The notes: generated by a model from the sequence alone, not told the origin. DNA of 64,000 nucleotides from Lineus longissimus (GCF_910592395.1 NC_088313.1:16756437-16820436), one strand, 5' to 3'; shown: positions 27,337 through 39,800, counted from the first letter of the stretch. Program-made: numbers and translations.

Positions 27337-29361
27337 ATGGAAAATATTACCACAAGCGCCATTGAAATAACATCATTAGCACCGACCTCAAACATCACTG
27401 ATACGGATGATATACAATTTGACTTGTATATGATACCTGTTGGTATTCTTCTTGTGCTCATCAACCTAGCGACAATTGTTGGTAATACTCTCGTAATCTT
27501 GGCCATCCGCTACGAACACTGCTTACGTACCACCACTAACTACTTCATCATCTCACTGGCTGTGGCAGACATGATGTTAGGCTTTCTGGTGCTCCCCTTA
27601 TCGTCCGCTTACGAGTTACTCGGTGTTTGGCTGTTTGGTAGAGTCCTATGCACCGCTTGGGCAGCCATAGATGTCCTGGTCTGTACCGCGTCCATCCTGA
27701 ATTTAGTCGCCATTAGCCTAGACCGTTACATTGCAATCAGCAGACCAATGCATTACCATAACTTTGCAACTCATAGACGGGTTGTGGCCGCCATCTTTGG
27801 AGTCTGGGGGCTCTCCGTTGCTGTTTCGATTCCACCGCTCTTCGGATGGCGCGCTGAGCGCACCGACCCCAGGCAGTGTGAGCTCACGTCCGGTATGGGT
27901 TACGTTATTTATTCCGCCCTTGGGTCCTATTGGATCCCCTTGCTTATTATGCTGTTTGTCTACGGTAGGATTTACACGGTTGCTATGAGCCAAGCGAAAA
28001 ATATCCAGAAAAACCAGCAGCTCGGGATGTTCCGAGGTCGCGAATCGGTCGATACGGATTTAGCCGATAGCGCCCGAATCAACAAAGGCGTAAATCGAAA
28101 GGAGTCCAAAATAAGTTCCTCTGGGAGTTCGCTTTCACAGGAAAACATTCATGAGAAACATTACGTCAATAGAAAAGATCGTGGTGTGACGCTTGTAAAA
28201 AGATTAAAACGCTTTAGTAAGGAGGCACGAGCAACAAGGACGTTATCAATTGTGATAGGCGCTTTCGTCATATGCTGGTTACCGTTCTTTAGCGTCTACT
28301 TAATAGGTGGCGTATGCGAGCACTGCATCGTTCCCCGGGCACTGTTTAAAGCATTTTTCTGGTTGGGCTATTGCAATTCTTTTTTGAATCCTATAATCTA
28401 TCCTCTAATGAACAAAGACTTTAAGAGAGCATTTCGTAAGCTTGTTCGACGAACGTACTGTCGCCGCCATTCCATCAGTTACTTCGATAACCGCGGTCAC
28501 GGTAATCATAAAGCTGCGAAGAACCGCCGGTTGCGGTTGAGTGTGCCATACGGGGGTCACACGCCTCCGGAATCCCCGAACCTGAACTCTCGCGTCTCCT
28601 CGCCGGATCCGCCGCAACAAACACGTGATTCGAGACTTTCTAGTCTCACGTCGGACAAAGACAAAATGCACAATGATGCTACACACAGAAGTACTGGTGC
28701 TATACTGGATGAGACGGAGCCCCTAAGGAACTTGACTTTGGAAGAGTACGAACAATCTCCTGGGCGAATCCCGAGGAGTTCAGACAACGTTTTGTTGGAG
28801 AGTAACCCGTATTTGGCAGCAAGGGAAGCTAATGCTTCAAAACTACGAAGGGACACGCAAGCAAATCTTCGAGATATCTGCTATAGTGAACCTAATATTA
28901 TAGACTTCGATTCATGCCATGGTGCTTTTGATGACAGTACCAGGCGGAAATCCTCCCTGAGCAATAATGACATATCAATGGCAGAAATAACTAGTGATAC
29001 GAGTTCAGATTCTCGAACAAAAAACTGTATACGCCAGCCAAAGGACCGGACTATTAGGAATACATCTTTGATATTGAGTATACCGCCCTCTAACGGCAAT
29101 GCTAATAGGTGCAATGATTTTCAACAAAGTTTGACATTTGATAAAAATCTCAATCGATATTTGGATACTAATACCAAATCTACGCCAATTTTATCCCGGT
29201 CCACAGGTGATTGTACATGTAATAGTGTAAATAATAATATTCTTAACTCATTGAAGTTCATAGATGATGGGACATCTTCCCCAGGTGAACCCGATGTCAA
29301 CATTAACGCCATTACTATTTTCAGGACTTTAAGTCAGAAACATATGCATCCCTGTTGCTGA
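27337..29361 (+). CDS. Alpha-1-adrenergic-like biogenic amine GPCR
   Basis: Intronless 674-residue class A receptor with seven membrane segments at about 33-57, 66-91, 102-135, 147-168, 187-212, 298-322 and 332-356. Visible landmarks are N50, D78 (2.50), C105 pairing with C181, DRY at 129-131, CWLP at 313-316 and NPIIY at 351-355. Ligand-site residues are D112 (3.32, amine anchor), S193 (5.42) and S197 (5.46) for catechol hydroxyls, F317/F318 (6.51/6.52), F341 (7.39) and Y345 (7.43). The WAAIDVLVCTAS and SALGS segments and F7.39 favour alpha-1-adrenergic over dopamine D2 or octopamine types. N3 and N19 are glycosylation sequons. An ECL3 CxxC lies at 327-330 and C375 is a possible palmitoylation site. 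The third loop is short (about 85 residues), while the Ser/Asn/Asp-rich tail is unusually long (about 305). An in-frame TAG at 27316 and a good Kozak context fix the start. Expected role: plasma-membrane noradrenaline-type receptor, probably Gq-coupled by family analogy. Confidence 0.95.
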   Translation: MENITTSAIEITSLAPTSNITDTDDIQFDLYMIPVGILLVLINLATIVGNTLVILAIRYEHCLRTTTNYFIISLAVADMMLGFLVLPLSSAYELLGVWLFGRVLCTAWAAIDVLVCTASILNLVAISLDRYIAISRPMHYHNFATHRRVVAAIFGVWGLSVAVSIPPLFGWRAERTDPRQCELTSGMGYVIYSALGSYWIPLLIMLFVYGRIYTVAMSQAKNIQKNQQLGMFRGRESVDTDLADSARINKGVNRKESKISSSGSSLSQENIHEKHYVNRKDRGVTLVKRLKRFSKEARATRTLSIVIGAFVICWLPFFSVYLIGGVCEHCIVPRALFKAFFWLGYCNSFLNPIIYPLMNKDFKRAFRKLVRRTYCRRHSISYFDNRGHGNHKAAKNRRLRLSVPYGGHTPPESPNLNSRVSSPDPPQQTRDSRLSSLTSDKDKMHNDATHRSTGAILDETEPLRNLTLEEYEQSPGRIPRSSDNVLLESNPYLAAREANASKLRRDTQANLRDICYSEPNIIDFDSCHGAFDDSTRRKSSLSNNDISMAEITSDTSSDSRTKNCIRQPKDRTIRNTSLILSIPPSNGNANRCNDFQQSLTFDKNLNRYLDTNTKSTPILSRSTGDCTCNSVNNNILNSLKFIDDGTSSPGEPDVNINAITIFRTLSQKHMHPCC

Positions 29362-30076
29362 GCAATACTCCTTTGAGAACTTTAAAGCAGCGCCACAATC
29401 GGCGGAAGTTGGAACCAGATATCAAGATTTTGTATCCGGTTATGCGAAATCAGGAAATTTAGTGTCACGCTTCTACCGATAATGGCACTCATTCAAAGTC
29501 AAGGAGACTTCATCACCTTTCTCAAGCTAAATCGACCGGAAATACTTATACGTTCCTTCCAGTTGGTCCGATTCTGATTGCGCCGGTGAGGCAGAACTTA
29601 AAGCTGCTGATTGGTCAGTAAGACAGGAGGTCAGTTCGTGCGGCCGGCAGTAGCGATCGTGTCGACCCTGGTGTCGACAATGACTATTCTATTGAGTCAA
29701 GGTTTTATTTTAAGTGTACATTGTGTTCTGAGTTAATTTTTGTGTTCACCACATTAAATTTTATGATAATATTTCGGTTCCAGCTGGAAGTTGGTCAGTT
29801 AGTGAAAGTACCGTTAATGTTAAAGTTCCCAAAACTGCAAAGCATAATTAGCTGGAACCACTGTGAAAGTGAACTTAGTCCTCGAGGGGAACTAGTCCTA
29901 CTCAAGTGTCTGATGGCTTGCTGCAAACGTGCCTGGCTATGTCAATGGCTTTGGCCATCTTAAATGCCAAGGGAGTTTCTCTCAATAGGACTAAGTTTCC
30001 TTTCAAATCAGTTTTATAGTGTCAGTGTTAGTATGTATGGACAAATTTCACAGTCCTGTAACAATAGGCAGGTTTC

Positions 30077-30281
30077 GCAACCCCTACGAACTACGAACTA
30101 CGAACTACGAGCATCAGTCGTGTCATCAAGTCTTGAGCTACATGTGGAATTACGCAACACTCTTAAATCACATTCTGCAGCTGTACAACTACAAGAAATA
30201 CATATGGGAAAGAGTTTCAAGAAGTCGTCATTAAAGTAATGTTTTATATTTCGTCTTTCGTAGCTCTTCGTAGGGGTTGTG
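30077..30281. mobile_element. Foldback/MITE-like element with CTACGAA repeats
   Basis: The left arm contains CAACCCCTACGAACTACGAA. The right arm is its imperfect complement, with CTACGAAGAGCTACGAA on the minus strand followed by CCCCTACGA pairing. The left arm carries a tandem 7-bp CTACGAA repeat (about 30,085-30,110, at least three units). The total is about 205 bp with no coding capacity. The termini and any target-site duplication are not sharply defined. Confidence 0.5.
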
Positions 30282-31799
30282 AATCTGCATCTTAGCTCTC
30301 CTCCAATGATCACACAATGTCTGGTCGTACATGTAGACAGCGATTGTGAGAAATAATCGATGCAAAAATAGAATACCTCAATAATTGATGGACTGCCATT
30401 CTCTATCATGTAACCCATTGTAAAAATATACGCATCACTGATGACACAAAGGCCACCATATCAATGAATATTTTGATTTTCTGTTTTCTGTATGTCCATA
30501 GTCAGATAGAATTCGTTTTTGAATGATTCCGGTATAACACAGCTCAAATGTTAAGCGAAGAACAGTTATCAACAAAATACCTACGACAAAGAAACCATTT
30601 ATAACTTTTGACAACAAGAATACGCGCCAGATGTATTCAAACTATATTAATACACTGGCTATTTTTCGAGATACGTTAGTCATTTTTCTTTATCATAGAG
30701 GTTTAGATTTTGATCTGAGAACGAGAACAATGTGGCATTTTCGCGTTCTCGGTCTCTCTCCAATCCGAACCTCCCTATTAACCGCTTTCCTCTAGCAAAC
30801 TAGTTATCGACATTTTCACGTTAATACTGTATGCGATTGGTTAAGTTCTAAAGACAGCTCCGAAGAAGAGGGAATGAGCACCAACGATTGGACCATGACA
30901 GATTCGTTACCCGGTACGACTGTTGCTTGAGGAAAGTGAATGACAACGAACATCTGCCACCCATTGTAGAATGGTTAGAATATTTTTGTACTTGAAGTTA
31001 TGTATTGTCCATGTACATTGTAACCATGGCTATCTAGAGGGAAGAATGATTTTTGCAGAAGTTATGTGTTGTTCGTTTTTCTTGGTTTGATGTGTACTGA
31101 TATACCGTACCGACGAAGAGGATGCGTAAACCTTTAAAGGACCTTTCTCCACACAAGTGATTTTCCCTCGTTAATACCCACGTTGCTGAAAACATGACGA
31201 CGCGTGACTGCGTGGTTTGGGAATAGGGCTCCAAACAAGGACTCTGCAACCATATGCAGTCTAGCCATATCTGTACGTACTGCACGAAGAAAGCACGTGT
31301 ACTTTAGACCTTGATATCTGCACACAGGTTTTGCGACTATAAGGCCACCTATAGGTCACCCCAGGCACTGGCCCGCTGACCAGAACAATCTTTATACGAT
31401 TCTTTAGATGAAGATGGTCGAAGTACATCTTAGTCAGAAAACGATTTACTAAAGCAAAAATAGATCAATCTAATAATCGATTAATGGCAGGAGTACGTTA
31501 AATAGCATAATCCAACCACAATATTGATAAAACACGTATTGAGCTATTGCGAATTTCGAAAGCAGCAAAGTAATGTACCGTATATGTATACCGCGTGTAA
31601 ATATCGACTAATCGTCATCATGAGAAAGAAAACTCTGTGCAATCATGAATAGGCAGTGACGACTGCAGATGTCTTTGAGTAAAATGTATAAGAGCATCTC
31701 ATTCAGGCTTTTATTCATTTTAAAGAAGCTGCATCCGATGGGAGGATTTCGGTCGAGAAGGTGTCCTTTGCTCTTTATCCGGATCGATTATATTGATGT

Positions 31800-31870
31800 G
31801 GGGAGCGCTGTTGCGCAGTGGAAGAGTGCTCGACCTGCTATATAGCCGTTGTGACAATAACAGTCATGAC
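31800..31870 (+). mobile_element. Possible truncated tRNA-SINE head
   Basis: The stretch GCGCTGTTGCGCAGTGGAAG followed by AGTGCTCGACC looks like a tRNA 5' half with an A box. The expected B box GGTTCGA does not follow at the right distance. This is most likely a truncated or decayed SINE copy, or a chance match. Confidence 0.3.
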
Positions 31871-32682
31871 AGTACACCGTCAATTAGTTGTCGACTCGTC
31901 GCCAAAACGTTGACAAACGGGGCCTCAAAATGGTCCACGTGAGAGGCAAAGATCTACTGTGTGCACTTTGATCGATTCCAAATACCCAATAAATAAGGAA
32001 AAACTCAATGCAACAATTATCATGCACCAAAAGATAATCTTCCTCAGATGTAGCCGAGCTGAGATGCAGAGTGATTAGAAATTAATTAAGCAAGAAATCC
32101 ATTTAACTAATGTTGGAAATGCCATTTGTTGCTTTCACAGCCATTGAATCGTCTCGGTGCAATTCGCATCATGTTTCGGATAATCCTAAAACGAAATCAG
32201 TCTCATTCCAGGAAAGAAGTTTAAAAATCTGAAATTTTAAAGACGTCCTTATATTTCAATACGTTTTATAATGATGGTTTGGGTTTTAGATGATGATCAG
32301 ATTATTTCTAAAGCGATGGTTTCATATCATATATATCATGGGCCTATCATTACCGGCGCCGTAACCCTATATTGGATTTTTGCCTGAGGTATGGAGTCCA
32401 CTATAGGCTACTGTCCACCTATGTGGGATCTTTTACTTGCCCTGGCATAGACACTCGGTACAAGGGCTCACGGCTTTTAGTTTCATCCGACAGACCCTAG
32501 AGTTGAACTTGCATAACAGTTGGCTAATGGTTGGCCGAAAATTGATACTTGAATTAGAACTGCCCTGAACTAATGTACCAAGATTTTTAACATTACGTTC
32601 GGAGTCATCTTGCGCTGAAAGAAAATCCAGAGCAAAATGTAAATGTGATAGGCCCCTATATACAATTCCCTGCCAATTTTTT

Positions 32683-33259
32683 GTGTATTTTACGCCTTGT
32701 TTTTTTGTGTGTGAAACACCTTTTAGAAACGAGCCAGCTTCGGGCACTAAATATATTTAATGGTTTTGGCAGACCTCGACAAAGTTCTGAATCACCATTT
32801 TTGAGCACTTTCGAGCCCTCTTGCGCCGAGAGAAGATAGCAATAATATACACAGCATCATGACCACAACGGTTTTACACGTCTCATCAATTCAAGATCTT
32901 CAGAATGACCTTCCGGTCCGGATGTGCATACAGCAATACGAAATGAATGTGCTCGGACTATTCTCTATGAAACCAAATTCAAGTTCATGCCGGTGTAACA
33001 TCTATCAGTGTTTCCCATGTGTCAGTGTCTCCCCTATTGATAAACTAATAACGAACAAAGCCAGAGCTAAAGAGACACAACCATTCTAGGCCTGAACCCT
33101 TTGTAGGGGAACACTCACACACGGAAACACTCACATATATTACACCGGTACTTTTATTATAGAACATTACCTAATGTATTTTGCGCCTAATGTCCTTTTT
33201 GTGTGACACACTTTTGAGAAATTTAGTAAGTTGATTCGGGCACTGGGTGTGTAATGGTT
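32683..33259. repeat. Diverged direct repeat pair
   Basis: Copies at 32,683-32,767 and 33,175-33,259 are colinear. Both start TGTATTTT(A/G)CGCCT, pass through TTTTTGTGTG and CTTTT(A)GA(G)AAA, and end TTCGGGCACT followed by TAATGGTT. The spacing is about 490 bp. A small CACTCACA(C/T) duplication lies between them at about 33,112-33,136. Origin unknown; it may be an old tandem duplication or the ends of a decayed element. Confidence 0.5.
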
Positions 33260-34012
33260 CAGAACGAGCAGACGACTGAAATTATATCAAACATTTGCTT
33301 TCAGAGTTGGCTTTGTTCCCTAGTGCTTCAAACAGTATTTGCCACTCACTATGGCAAGAAATAATGATGTTATTTGAGATGACTTATGAAAATACGTAGC
33401 CTGTGGGTAGGGATACTTTGATGGTGACGAGGTGAGTTTTATCAGAATCAGTTTGGAGCCTCGGAATAGGGCGAAGGTTGCGTGTTGAACACCTTGCAAG
33501 GCTTACACTCCTCAGCAGCGCCTTTCTCACGTCCGCACGTCCTCACGTCTAAGAAATGAATAGCTTCGAGACTCATTTCGAGTACATCAGACTGGAGTCT
33601 GGTGGGATGAGACATTAAACAGCAGAATGCACATAAAATGTCAACCTCCGATGTGTGGAGGGTTGGTTCGTCTGAGGAGGGACGACGTAACAAGCAGCAG
33701 ACATTTTCTCAAAAATGGAACTCGTGTCTTGTTTATCGGGGCCTACTTCGGATTTATTGTTTGGGAAAGTACACTAGGCTCACAAAATTAAAGGGTTAAA
33801 AATGACAAAGCCTGATCGGATATGGCGTATATGTAGTTTGATGGCATTCAAATAGCCATTGAACAATGAATGGCACTGGTTGGTGACCTTTTATAACATG
33901 CTCGTTACGTATTTAGGACTCTCAAAAGTGGAGTACAAAATTTGTCTGTAAACAGGCATTAGAATTCGACAAAAGTACAGACTAGGTCAGTATTGTCGTT
34001 CGTGTATATATC

Positions 34013-35391
34013 ATGGTATTCATCATGCGGATGGTTTTCATTCTGAACGTATTCCTGATTGGTCTTCAGTCATGTCTGGCTATCACAATCTGGAACCAAC
34101 ACGATTTTATGAGAAATCGATTTCGTCCTCTACGGAAACAAAATAAGGTGAGCTTCTATACTGGGTTTTGTTCGGACAACCGGGACTGATGAACATGCGG
34201 CGGTGTAATGCGATTTTTAAAAATGATACCCCCTGTAGATAGTTTCCATCCCTTTTCTATGGTGACGGATGATATGGTTCTGTAGAGACCGAATACCTTC
34301 AGTACCTGTAGAAAACGTGGTGGGGAACCCTAAGAAATCGAACGCTCAAAAACATTGCACCGGTTCGTCCTCTGAATTTACCATGTATATACTGGTACAC
34401 GGGCTCTTTCCTGTTTTTTGTGCAACTGCGTCAGACTCTTCTCTGATACACCGCCTCATTTTGTCTCGTTTTTCCAGACAGCACAATCAGCCGATGGACA
34501 CCGCGCCCCGAAGCTCCCAGAACAATACGAGGCGGATTGGCTTCTTTACGTCCATCCTCTGGACAATCCATCACCCTGGTACTCCCTTCCTCCACCCCCG
34601 TACGAGGTTGGGCGGGGCAAAACATACTATGACTACACCATACCCGCAATATCGGAACATTACGATGACTTCTGTCTCCCCGTATTTGGCGGATTAGACT
34701 ATCATTGGCCATGCATCCTCCTCCATGTCAAGGAGACATGTTATGTCGTCTCTTATGACAAAAATGCGCCCTATGGAGAATGCTGTATTTGGAGGCAGCC
34801 CTGGGAAGTGCCATCACCTGATATCGTCAAAGTGATGCAATATGATCGGACTGATGTCTACCAGAATCACATGACGGAGTGGTACACGTTAGGTACCCCG
34901 GACCAGCTCTTCAGTTATGGATTCGCATGGAATATAGGAACGAGGTAAGTATCTCGGCCCCGTAACCCCTGTTGCGCCAATTATGATATGTGGGGCAAGG
35001 AAAGTCGTCTCGAGTTGGTCGTCACCTGATTCAATTCGGCCGCGTTCACGCGGTCCTCACAGGGTGCCGAAATACATGTCCCATCCAGACAAATTAGCCG
35101 CCGCTATGACGGATTCCGAAGCTATCACCAAACCTAAGCTCAATACCGCAGTCCAAAAATGGCAATGGCCATGCAACATAGTATAACCGATACATTGATT
35201 TTAGTAACCCAGTGTACCTTTTTCGTTTCAGAAATTTCCACCGAGTACCTGCTGCTTTCGCTTATCCCTTTGACGTCGGGTGGGGAGTGCAGAACTTCTT
35301 TAACGTGACGGAGAAAATTAGGGACAAATCCGTCTTCGACATTCCTGAGTCCTGCGTTGATGCGTCTTACTGCATAGGACCTGCTGTTTGA
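34013..35391 (+). CDS. Secreted protein of uncharacterised family (3 exons, 253 aa)
   Basis: Exons 34013-34147, 34478-34944 and 35232-35391 have canonical borders (AAG|GTGAGC, TTCCAG|ACA, GAG|GTAAGT, TTTCAG|AAA) and join in frame. Residues 1-23 form a hydrophobic signal peptide, probably cut after CLA, giving a mature protein of about 230 residues. It has a proline-rich stretch (SLPPPPYEVG, 81-90), a YYDY motif at 95-98, and seven cysteines at 111, 124, 133, 147, 148, 242 and 248. One sequon lies at N225, and the end is acidic and cysteine-bearing with FDIP at 236-239. Aromatic content is high. I see no transmembrane anchor, protease or lectin motif. The layout recalls small secreted ependymin-like or LVN1.2-like proteins, but the resemblance is too weak to assign. 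M5 or M7 could be alternative starts. It does not share a transcript with its neighbours. Confidence 0.85.
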
Positions 35392-36874
35392 TCAAGGACC
35401 AAAAAAGAACATTACATGTATACAACCATATATACGCAATGAAAGTTGCTAACAACTTCATGATGTAGACGTTTATTTACACTATAGGCCTATACATATT
35501 CCACGATCGATTTCGGTTCGCTCGAACCCTCATCACTGCTGATCTAACAGCATCCGGCCGCCAGCAATCTACAGTGGCGCCGTCTGTTGACTTCGCATCG
35601 TTATCTTTGACGTGGTGTATGGTCCAGAGAGGTATTGCAGTCATGTCTTGTCTGTGCTGTGTATGGCTCATGAAAACAACTGTCCATCCCAGAGAGGTTG
35701 CGGTCTAGTTTTATCTATGCTGTATCAAACAAAAACAAAACATGCATTCCAGATGTCTTTGATGTGGCACACATAGGAGTATCAATCTGCGTGTCCTTGA
35801 TATGCTACACAAGTGTCTTTGCTTTGGTTTGTCTTTATTTGCGGTAATAACTGCCCATAGTTTCCTACCTTACTCACTCCTGGATCTCTGCAGGCTCTAC
35901 GTTTTGAATAAAAAAAAAGTGGAAAAGGCCAGAGACCTCTATCAGCCAGCGTGTACATTCTGTGTACATTTTAATGAACATGGGTTGGTGAAAAAAGTAC
36001 ACCAAGGGTGCTTTAATTCCCACCAAATTTTAAATTTATTATGAAGAGGCTTTTATCAAAATGATAGTAAAAATTCAAAACATTCCAATACCGATTGCCT
36101 GAGAAAAAATGATTTGTGTACAGGATTGCCATCAAATCGTCACTCGCGGACTTATATGGGCCTATTTTCATGCCCTTAGAATACAAGTTCTAAACTGGCC
36201 ACTGACACAATATTTCCTTAAATTAATTATCAAAAAGTATATCCCTGTTATGGCCTGGCTCTGTAGATTAAGAATCCACCAAAGATTGAAGAATAAATCC
36301 ACTTTCACCCATCACAGTCATGTATTTACCACAGCTTCACAGTTCAGTACTGACTATACACGCAAGAGTTTGTCACATCCTGAGGACAGGATTGTCAAGC
36401 TGGTTCAGGACGGTGTAACGGTTTTGGTTGCACTATTCCATAACAAATGATTGAGGAAATAAGTCTATAAGACGAGGCATAACAATGGGTACACAGCTGT
36501 ATGAGGTTCTTAAATGTGTTAAATCGGCCAAGAGCTGTTACAGTACACCATATTGCTGGATTCGATAGATCCCCAAATAATGGGTTATTCCAGCTTGAAG
36601 AAACACGGTTGGTCGACGCTCAACGAAGAATTAGGAGGGCCACAGTTGTTATTGTCAATACAGTAAGGCCTACGGTAGGTGTTGACGATGCGGTGGACGG
36701 TACAGAGTAGCATATGGATCCCTGATTACGGTGCACCGACAGATACAATTGTCTTTAAACCGGTCCACCATCAAAAACACTGTAAAGTTATTCAGGTACA
36801 GTCTCGACCACGAGATGTCTTCGGGCTGTTAGCACGGCCCCATTGGAATTCGACTGATTGTCACACGCAACACC
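35392..36874. other. 3' flank of secreted-protein gene and 5' flank of SWIB gene
   Basis: AATAAA at 35907-35912, followed by an A run, is a possible poly(A) signal about 515 bp after the stop at 35,391. An open frame of 113 codons at 36,109-36,450 (+) shows no recognisable domain and is not called. The promoter of the gene at 36,875 should lie in the last few hundred bases. I see no TATA box there. Confidence 0.45.
35907..35912 (+). promoter_or_regulatory. Candidate poly(A) signal AATAAA
   Basis: An AATAAA hexamer followed directly by a run of A, about 515 bp after the stop codon of the secreted-protein gene. The distance is acceptable for a 3' UTR, but the A run also allows a chance match. 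Confidence 0.3.
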
Positions 36875-39800
36875 ATGGCGGACACCACTGAAGAAGAATT
36901 TCGTGAAGAAATCGCTGGTAAAAAGTTGTTTCCCCTTGTTATTTCATTGTAGAATTTGCTAAATATTTGCGAGATTGAAGATAAGGTGTTGTATTGTAAT
37001 TTGAATCCCCAAAATAATCCGATTGGTTTGTTTTCAGCCATTGTGAAGGATGCCGATTTGTCAGGACTCACCGCGAGGAAAGTTCGTCGCCAGCTCGAGG
37101 AGAAGTTTGGTGCAGATTTCACAGAAAGGTGAGCCTGGGGAAGTCGGACTCCTGCGTCCATACAGCCCACAATTATGGTACTTGGTAGGCTTTGTATGTA
37201 AAGGATAGAGCCATTTGAAATGACGCATTGTGAGCAAAGCCGAGTAAGTAGGGGCAGCGCGCCACACAGCAGACTCGAGTCGAGACTGAGCTGTGAGCAG
37301 ACTGTCGCAGCTACAGAATCAAAAATCAGGCAAACAACTCACTGTAGGCCTAGACATAGGTGGCACCAGGAGGCAGCCGTGGCTGTTCAGAGCAAAACGA
37401 GCCTAAATTAGCACAACGAACAGAAGAACATAGGCCTAATGTGGTATTTGACTTCATATGGCAGGCAGGTGTATGGTCTTTCTTGTTGGTTCATTGTTGT
37501 GGTGGTGGCATGGCGCTCAAAAAAGACAGCCCATAGCATCTTTCATTAGAAGAGTTTCCCTGAATCCATTGTAAGTACGCTACCAGTGGATTACATTTTC
37601 ACTTATAGCCTGACAGTGTAATGTCATATATTTTCAGATTGTCAAGTAGTAATAGGCCCTAGCTGTTACATTCCAGAAATTTTGAGCTGCATTGATAGCT
37701 GGCTGTGCTTTTGGTTAAGTCGCCCATTTGTGGGTAGGCCTGATCTATGTCATACATGTATGGCTTGAATTTAACCATTGCCACTGCTGCTATGGCAGTA
37801 GGTTTCACACTGTCAAACTGAACTCATGTGAGGCAGTAGGCCGAAAAGGCAGTTTTTATAATTCTTAATTTAACTTCATCGGAAATTGTTTTTAGGAAAG
37901 GAGAGATAGATGGCATCTTGATTGAACTTATCAATGAGAAGACAGATTCGCAAGAGGACTCAGATGCTGATGAAAGAAATGGCGAGAATGGAACTGCGTC
38001 TGATAGCTCTGTATCAGACGTATCTGTGATGGAATCAGATGAGAAAAAGGTAAGAGATGAGACAGACTGACATGTGTGGAACGTGACACTTACAGCTATA
38101 CCAAGGTATGCTGCATGGTCGATAAGTGAAGTCAGATTCACATGGCACTGCATGACCAGTTCATTTGATCCTCATTTTATAAGTCGTCTTGATCGAATCC
38201 TTTTGACATCAGAACTCCCTTTTGTTTAGTCATTGCCGGTGTATGGTATTGAAGAATAAAATAACATAAAACACAGGGAACCTGGATCCATCCAAACAAC
38301 ACAATTGAAATTACAAACTGACTTTGGTAGAAAGCGCCATGAAAACCCAAAGCAAGGTGGTTTATTCCACTCTTTTCCCATGACGTCTTTTCAACTTTTC
38401 ACTTCAGGCAGCCCCAAAGAAAAAGGCCCAACCAGCAAGGAAGAAACCACAAGCTAAACCAGCTGCCAAAGTAAGCAATGAAAAATGCCAATGCATGTTA
38501 GTTTGGTGGATCTGCAAAATATGAAAGTTAAAAATGGTCCTGTGGCTCCCATCAAACTTTTGTTATTCACGCCATTTGATCGAGAGACCATCTCAAAGTA
38601 CCTTGAAGCTACAAAATAGTTGAATCATCTCCCCCACCCCAAAAAAGTGGTATCATTGGCTTCATGAGACACCACTGGCACTAAGGTGCATGATTTCAGT
38701 ACCTATTGTCCTTTTTTTTTTAGCCCAGAAGTAAAGCCACATCAAAAGTAAAGTCAAAACCAGAAGTCGTATCATCGGATGATGAAAAGGTAAGTCCATA
38801 AAAGTTACAGCAAGCTTTCAGTTGATTTAGAATTAGATTTGGAGCTAATGGGACTGGATTGGTTGGAAGACTGGAATCTTTTACTTACCCTGGCCAGGTA
38901 GTTGTTTTATGAACTTTTTCAACTTCTCTTTTTTGGTAAATTTACTTTCTAAGCGACCTTTTTCCAGAATTTAGATGATGAAGAATTAGCCCGCAAGTTA
39001 CAGGAAGAAGAGAATGGCGGTAGACCACGGCGTCGAACCGCAAAGAAAGTCAAACCACCAGTGAGTAGGACATTCCTGTCTCCACATAGTCAGTGGCTGA
39101 TTGACGATGGTATTCATTGGAGTTTAGGAAACAATGGGCAAGATATCCTCAAAAACACCGCCTTCAATGGCTCTGGTCGTCGTCCGAAAACAGGTTTAAA
39201 TTTCCCCCGTCTCTGTTCGGCAACTCTCACAAATTGAAGAAGATGATAAGTTGAGTCAGTGCTGAGCATCAGCTAGAACAGGTTAATTTCAAACAGCAAT
39301 CTTTCTTGTCCCAGCTCATTTGAACCTGATGTGAGTTTCAAAGCAGCAAGAAGCAATGAATTAAAAGATTTGCCTCAGCCTTCAAATCATTTATCTCCTT
39401 AGAGAGTAAAATCTAGTATCATAATTATCTGTCTTGTTTCAGAAAAGTGACAAACCAAAAAAGCCAAGGGCTGCTGGTAAGTTAAAAACATTTTCCATCT
39501 GTCTCTGACAGTTTAAAAGTGTATAATAATCCATTTAGCTGTTCCTTCCTGTGGCGGTTCACTAGCTTACAGTAAATAAAGCAAATAGCATACAGAAAAG
39601 TGAAATTACTGTCCTAACCATTTGGATACTTTCAGGCACCTCCATTTATAGTCGACCTTGTGACCTGACTCCTGAATTGGCTGCAGTAATGGGTACTGAT
39701 AAAGTAAGTTGTCTCTTCATGCTAATGCAAGCTCATGCTCCTGATATCTTTGGGGATGTGCTGTAGTTTGATGCAGGTCAGTGGCTGTAAAGATCCGTGA

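Larger units (their letters stand above)
29362..34012. other. Intergenic DNA between receptor and secreted-protein gene
   Basis: An ATTAAA at 29753-29758 is a possible poly(A) signal for the receptor, about 390 bp after its stop. The segment also holds a foldback element at 30,077-30,281, a possible SINE head at about 31,800 and a diverged direct repeat at 32,683 and 33,175. No further gene is recognised. Confidence 0.5.

Noticed and set aside
32433-32747. A 104-codon minus-strand open frame
   Set aside because: Overlaps the diverged direct repeat and has no domain, signal peptide or splice support.
34269-34697. A 142-codon open frame overlapping exon 2 of the secreted-protein gene
   Set aside because: Out of frame with the well-supported spliced gene and without features of its own.
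36109-36450. A 113-codon open frame between the secreted-protein and SWIB genes
   Set aside because: No recognised domain, no splice or promoter support. Kept as unassigned flank.
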